Positions 60,391 to 64,000 of a stretch of DNA of 64,000 bases are shown here, piece after piece. A model generated the notes under the pieces. That model saw only the letters and a program-made list of their open reading frames with translations, ran no database searches and was not told where the DNA came from. Source of the DNA: Actinostola sp. cb2023. Its lineage: Eukaryota > Cnidaria > Anthozoa > Actiniaria > Actinostolidae. Location: positions 140,001 to 204,000 of the forward strand of contig JAUJYZ010000162.1 in NCBI GenBank assembly GCA_033675265.1, given 5' to 3'. The stretch's first letter is position 1, and each line of letters opens with the position of its first letter. The position numbers were made by a program, and so were the translations under genes.

Positions 60391-61619
60391 CCCATCCCAT
60401 TGTTTTCACTCCTCCTCAATTCCTTTCACATTAAATGTGAATTGAAGTTAACCAAACTTCACATACGTGATTTTGGGACTCAGGAAAAATCTGAGCTCCA
60501 GATGGGATTTGAACCATGTATGTGAAGTTTGGTTAACTTCAATTCACATTTATCCTAATTACATACGTACATCATTTACATCTCATAATTCCTTTCACAT
60601 TCTTTTTCTTTACTTTTCTTTTCCATTTTCTTCCCTTTCACTTTACCACTAATGTAAACACTGTCCAATACAATAATACATTGGATAGATCTCATCGTTT
60701 TATGTTAGTGTTTTCACTGTATTTTTGATCTCTTTTTTAACCCAGCTTGTAAAGAAACATGATGTTCAACAAAGCTTTTTACCTCCAAAGAAATACTTTG
60801 GTAACCTTGACATTGACCATATAGAGCAGAGAAGACAGGCACTAGAGGAGTATTTACAGCTGTTGATTAAGATATTTCATGAGCATATACCAGAGGAACT
60901 GAACTGCTTTCTTGAGGGAAATAAATATGTAAGAATAAGATACAGTATTGTAAAGATATTGGTAGCGGGCCAGGGGTTACTTGTGCATAACTGATGACAT
61001 ATGTAATGTATGTGCAGCTCAAAGAACCCCATTTAAGGTGCAGACACACGGTGCAACATTGCGCACAATATTGCTGGTGATATGATTGCAGTGTGTGTCC
61101 ACCAGTAGCAATCATTGCGACCAAACTTATTGATGTACAGTGCTTTCCTACTTCTGCAATATTGTATGCAACTACATTGTATATATTGTGCCGTAGCTAG
61201 TGGTTGTGAGTGATATTATTAATGTTTGTCTTGATTTATTGTAGGATGTCTGTGGGGTTACTTATTCTCTAGCACAAGAACTGTTTAATCAAGGTAGTTT
61301 TGATGTATATGTACATTGTACTTTGAGCTATGTTTTTGTGCCATGTGGTGGTTGTGCCATGCGGTGGCTGTGCCATGTCCAAGCATTCTGATTGGTTGAG
61401 CAATGATTTTGTTTGTGCACTGTGATTGGTTGAATAGATGTCTTCAACTTCGTACCCTAGCGGTACTGTAGGTTTCCCACTCATACAAAATTCTACTACA
61501 TGTTCATGTACTAACAGGAGAGGGCATCCTAAAGAAAGAGGAGACTTACACTCTAACGCCACTGCAACTGTATTGTATAACAAAAAGACTGGAACTTCCT
61601 GTCCCAACTTGTGGTAAGA

Positions 61620-61800
61620 TATGCAAGAACAGTGTAAGTGACTTGTGATCAAAATTCAAATTCTCCTTTGGAATTCAAACAACCCAAGGAGAATTAAGAT
61701 TTTGATCAGACAAGAACAGTGTAAGTGACTTGTGATCAAAATTCAAATTCTCCTTTGGAATTCAAAGAGCCTAGAGGAGAATTTAGACTTTAATCAAAGA
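61620..61800. repeat. Right-arm-specific tandem duplication
   Basis: AAGAACAGTGTAAGTGACTT and the AATTCTCCTTTGGAATTC segment occur twice (61628 and 61706) but once in the left arm (54355-54432). Post-duplication change. Confidence 0.75.
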
Positions 61801-63195
61801 TCAGTTACATTGTTTTTGCATATGGACTTCTCATGCACAGAAGCTAAATCATTTCATCATAAATGATTTACATCATTATTACCTTCACATCATTATTGTT
61901 ATTACCACACATCAATGTCATCATCATCACTACATATTGTACATGTATATCAAAGAACATCACCATGCCATTGATCAACCACCATTGATCATCACCAGCA
62001 GTCATCACCATCATCTGCATTACTGTGCTATTTGGCATCATCCCCACATGCATCAATGACATCATCTCAATCTTCTTCACCATAAATTACATGTAATTCT
62101 CATTGCTTATACATAATTATATCATCACTAGGTAATTATTCTCATTCTCTAAATAGATTCGCATGTTTCCCATGGAGAAATTGGAAATTTATATGATTTC
62201 ATCCAACACTTGAAACATCTGAAGGTCAGTGTTTAATACATGTACAATTGTATATATGGTATAGTTTACATATATGCATCATTACTAAATGACTACATAC
62301 TACATAAGCCGTACTCGCAGATAATGCCGCACCCCTAATTACAACATGTGGATCGCGATTTCGGAATAAAAGTAGGTGGCTTACATGTATACAAAACCAG
62401 GTGACTTCAGTCTTGTACATGTAGTGTTGATCAATTTCATTGTCTATTTCATTACTAAATGACTTTTTGCACAATACAAATACCGATTGCAGCTCAGTGA
62501 AAATGTCACGATTTTCAAGTGTGACTTGGCTGTATTCAAGTATGGTAATATCATCTTAGTGTTGATCAAATTCATTCTCTTTTCATACTAGATTTTTGCA
62601 CAAACAAAACAGATTGAGCTCAGTGAAAATGTCAACTTCAGTGTGACTTGGCTGGATTCAAAACATTATAACTTTGTAGGGTTTCCTGTGGTATGTATTT
62701 GGTATCCCATTCTAACTTTGTATGGGTTTCCTGTGGTATCCACAGGTATCCCAACTTAATATTCTTCTGTGATAATCTTTTTATTAGATGTTAAGCTGTG
62801 ATGTGGAACCATTCCAAGGGATTTACAGACTACAACAACAGCTAAAGTCGCTGGTAGTTCATAATTCCATACATCTTCTCAAGGTGAGGTTATGGCAATT
62901 CACAAGAGCAGAAGTCAGGAATATACATGTACCATCTCTTGCATATTTCAAAAATTATTGACACAATGTGTATTCTATTTTAGGATATTTTAGTAGATGA
63001 AGAGATTTGGGAACAAAGGAATCCTTGAAAGTGTTCAAGTCGATGGATCGAGATCTCTCAGTCCCACCACAAGCTACAGGAGATGGCAGAAGTTGAAGTT
63101 CGCAAACTTTAGCAACAATCAACTGCCATACATTGATGAGTCTGTGGTAAATGAACTTGTTTAGTTGTTGTTGGCCAGCATTGCATTGTGTAATT

Positions 63196-63347
63196 AGAGT
63201 CGTTTTCGTACGGGTGGGAAATCTACAGTACCGTGACACTCAAATGGCTTCCTTTCTGAACCAATCAAAAAGCGTGCAGATGCATCTCATACAATCAAGC
63301 TCTTTCAAAATGGCACGGTATCGTAACTTTCCCACTCATACGAAAAT
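63196..63347. mobile_element. CGTATGAGTGGGAAA-type MITE, subfamily A, right arm
   Basis: Counterpart of 52585-52736 with small substitutions (CGTACGGGTGGGAAAT at its left end). Confidence 0.82.
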
Positions 63348-63554
63348 GTCTCCATGCACAAGTATGTACTGTCAGTGTACATGCATGCATTGTACTAGTG
63401 AATTTTTGGAGAATTTGTTTAACATTTGCAAATTTCAAACCCCAAAAAGGGCTTCACACATGTCCGTCATTGTCATTGTACCTGAGTCCCCTGTCTTTGA
63501 TGACATCCTTCACTTAATGCTGTGATATTCATAATTTAAACACATCACGGTGGT

Positions 63555-64000
63555 CAAAAAAGTACGCGAAATCGACAACGTTTGTATAACTTCTACAGTT
63601 TTATTCCAATCAAAATAAAACTTGGCAACGTGACAGCATATGTCAAGGCAACAAACTTGTTCATTTTTGTTTTTTGATTTTTATGATTTTTGGCGGGAAA
63701 ATGACGTCCAGAACATGCCAACGAATTTTGAAATTCAAAACTACACTAAATTAATCATTGCATTTGAAAGAACATGTAAAATTAGAGAAATAGCTGAAAT
63801 AATATCTCAGATATCATTATTCAACCCAAAGATATGAATTTTTGAAATTTGAAAATCCGCCATTTTGTTACTAAAAATAGCACAAAATGGCGGAAATTTC
63901 AAATTTCAAAAATTCATATCTTTGGATTGAATCACGATATCTGAGATATTATTTCAGTTATTTCTCTAATTTTACATGTTCTTTCAAATGCAATGATTAA
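63555..64000. mobile_element. Foldback element, right arm, truncated by window end
   Basis: Begins AAAAAAGTACGCGAAATCG, passes the CGCCATTTTGTTAC centre near 63857 and is cut at 64000. No gene in this last 850 bp. Confidence 0.85.

Larger units (their letters stand above)
59085..63146 (+). pseudogene. Inverted partial copy of NISCH exons 1-9, broken
   Basis: Exon images: 59085-59138, 59788-59871, 60746-60928, 61245-61293, 61518-61613, 62157-62224, 62592-~62673, 62788-62883, 62984-63146. Images 1-3, 5, 6 and 8 look identical to the NISCH exons; image 4 has two silent changes. Image 7 has lost one base and its 3' end and donor, and a second degenerate image of it lies at 62462-62545. Image 9 has an extra A (AACAAAGG) giving an early TGA. 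No sequence for exons 10-22 is seen before the window ends. Read as a pseudogene fragment; an uncollapsed, misjoined haplotype is the alternative. Confidence 0.8.

Overview
This is a metazoan nuclear genomic window. It is AT-rich, densely intronic (GT-AG introns) and unusually loaded with tandem repeats and small palindromic transposons. Three conserved animal genes could be rebuilt exon by exon, with every splice phase closing. NSF (N-ethylmaleimide-sensitive factor, SNARE-disassembly AAA ATPase) is on the minus strand from 20740 to the left edge: 26 exons and 681 codons are present, and the last ~60 residues lie off the window. FBXO7 (Ubl / PI31-like / F-box protein) is on the plus strand at 21350-28592: 11 exons and 620 codons, with one single-base frameshift in an A8 run. 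NISCH (nischarin; PX domain, leucine-rich repeats, C-terminal repeat domains) is on the minus strand at 56982-42576: 22 exons and 1628 codons, intact. The species cannot be fixed from sequence alone; the repeat landscape and gene structure suit a marine invertebrate with a TE-rich genome.

Layout: 1-20.7 kb is NSF. Its introns carry a TTAA-flanked MITE, head-to-head tRNA-derived SINEs, a hAT-like MITE, a ~1-kb GGAT microsatellite, a ~3.6-kb array of a 60-bp minisatellite, a 2.1-kb foldback element and a 17-bp minisatellite. 20.74-21.35 kb is a ~610-bp divergent NSF/FBXO7 promoter interval invaded by an ATGAATGG-type repeat. 21.35-28.6 kb is FBXO7, with an intronic foldback element carrying five perfect TGACGTCA sites. 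28.9-41.6 kb is a six-copy head-to-tail array of a ~2.07-kb cassette built from several MITEs and a SINE remnant; it runs into a 26-29-bp satellite (41.5-42.6 kb) that supplies the NISCH stop codon. 42.6-57 kb is NISCH. 51.9-64 kb (to the window edge) is a ~12-kb palindrome with a 28-bp centre at 58015-58042. Its right arm holds a diverged, broken copy of NISCH exons 1-9.

NSF and FBXO7 are head to head and may share regulatory DNA; FBXO7 and NISCH converge on the cassette array. NSF recycles SNARE complexes, FBXO7 is a ubiquitin-ligase substrate adaptor and NISCH is an endosomal/cytoskeletal scaffold, so I see no functional operon-like link. The most notable material is structural: the palindrome with an occupied/empty transposon site between its arms, the MITE cassette array, a hairpin transposon remnant that provides a splice acceptor in NISCH, and a dispersed GGGNNNCCTGTGG motif with a variable core that co-varies in hairpins.
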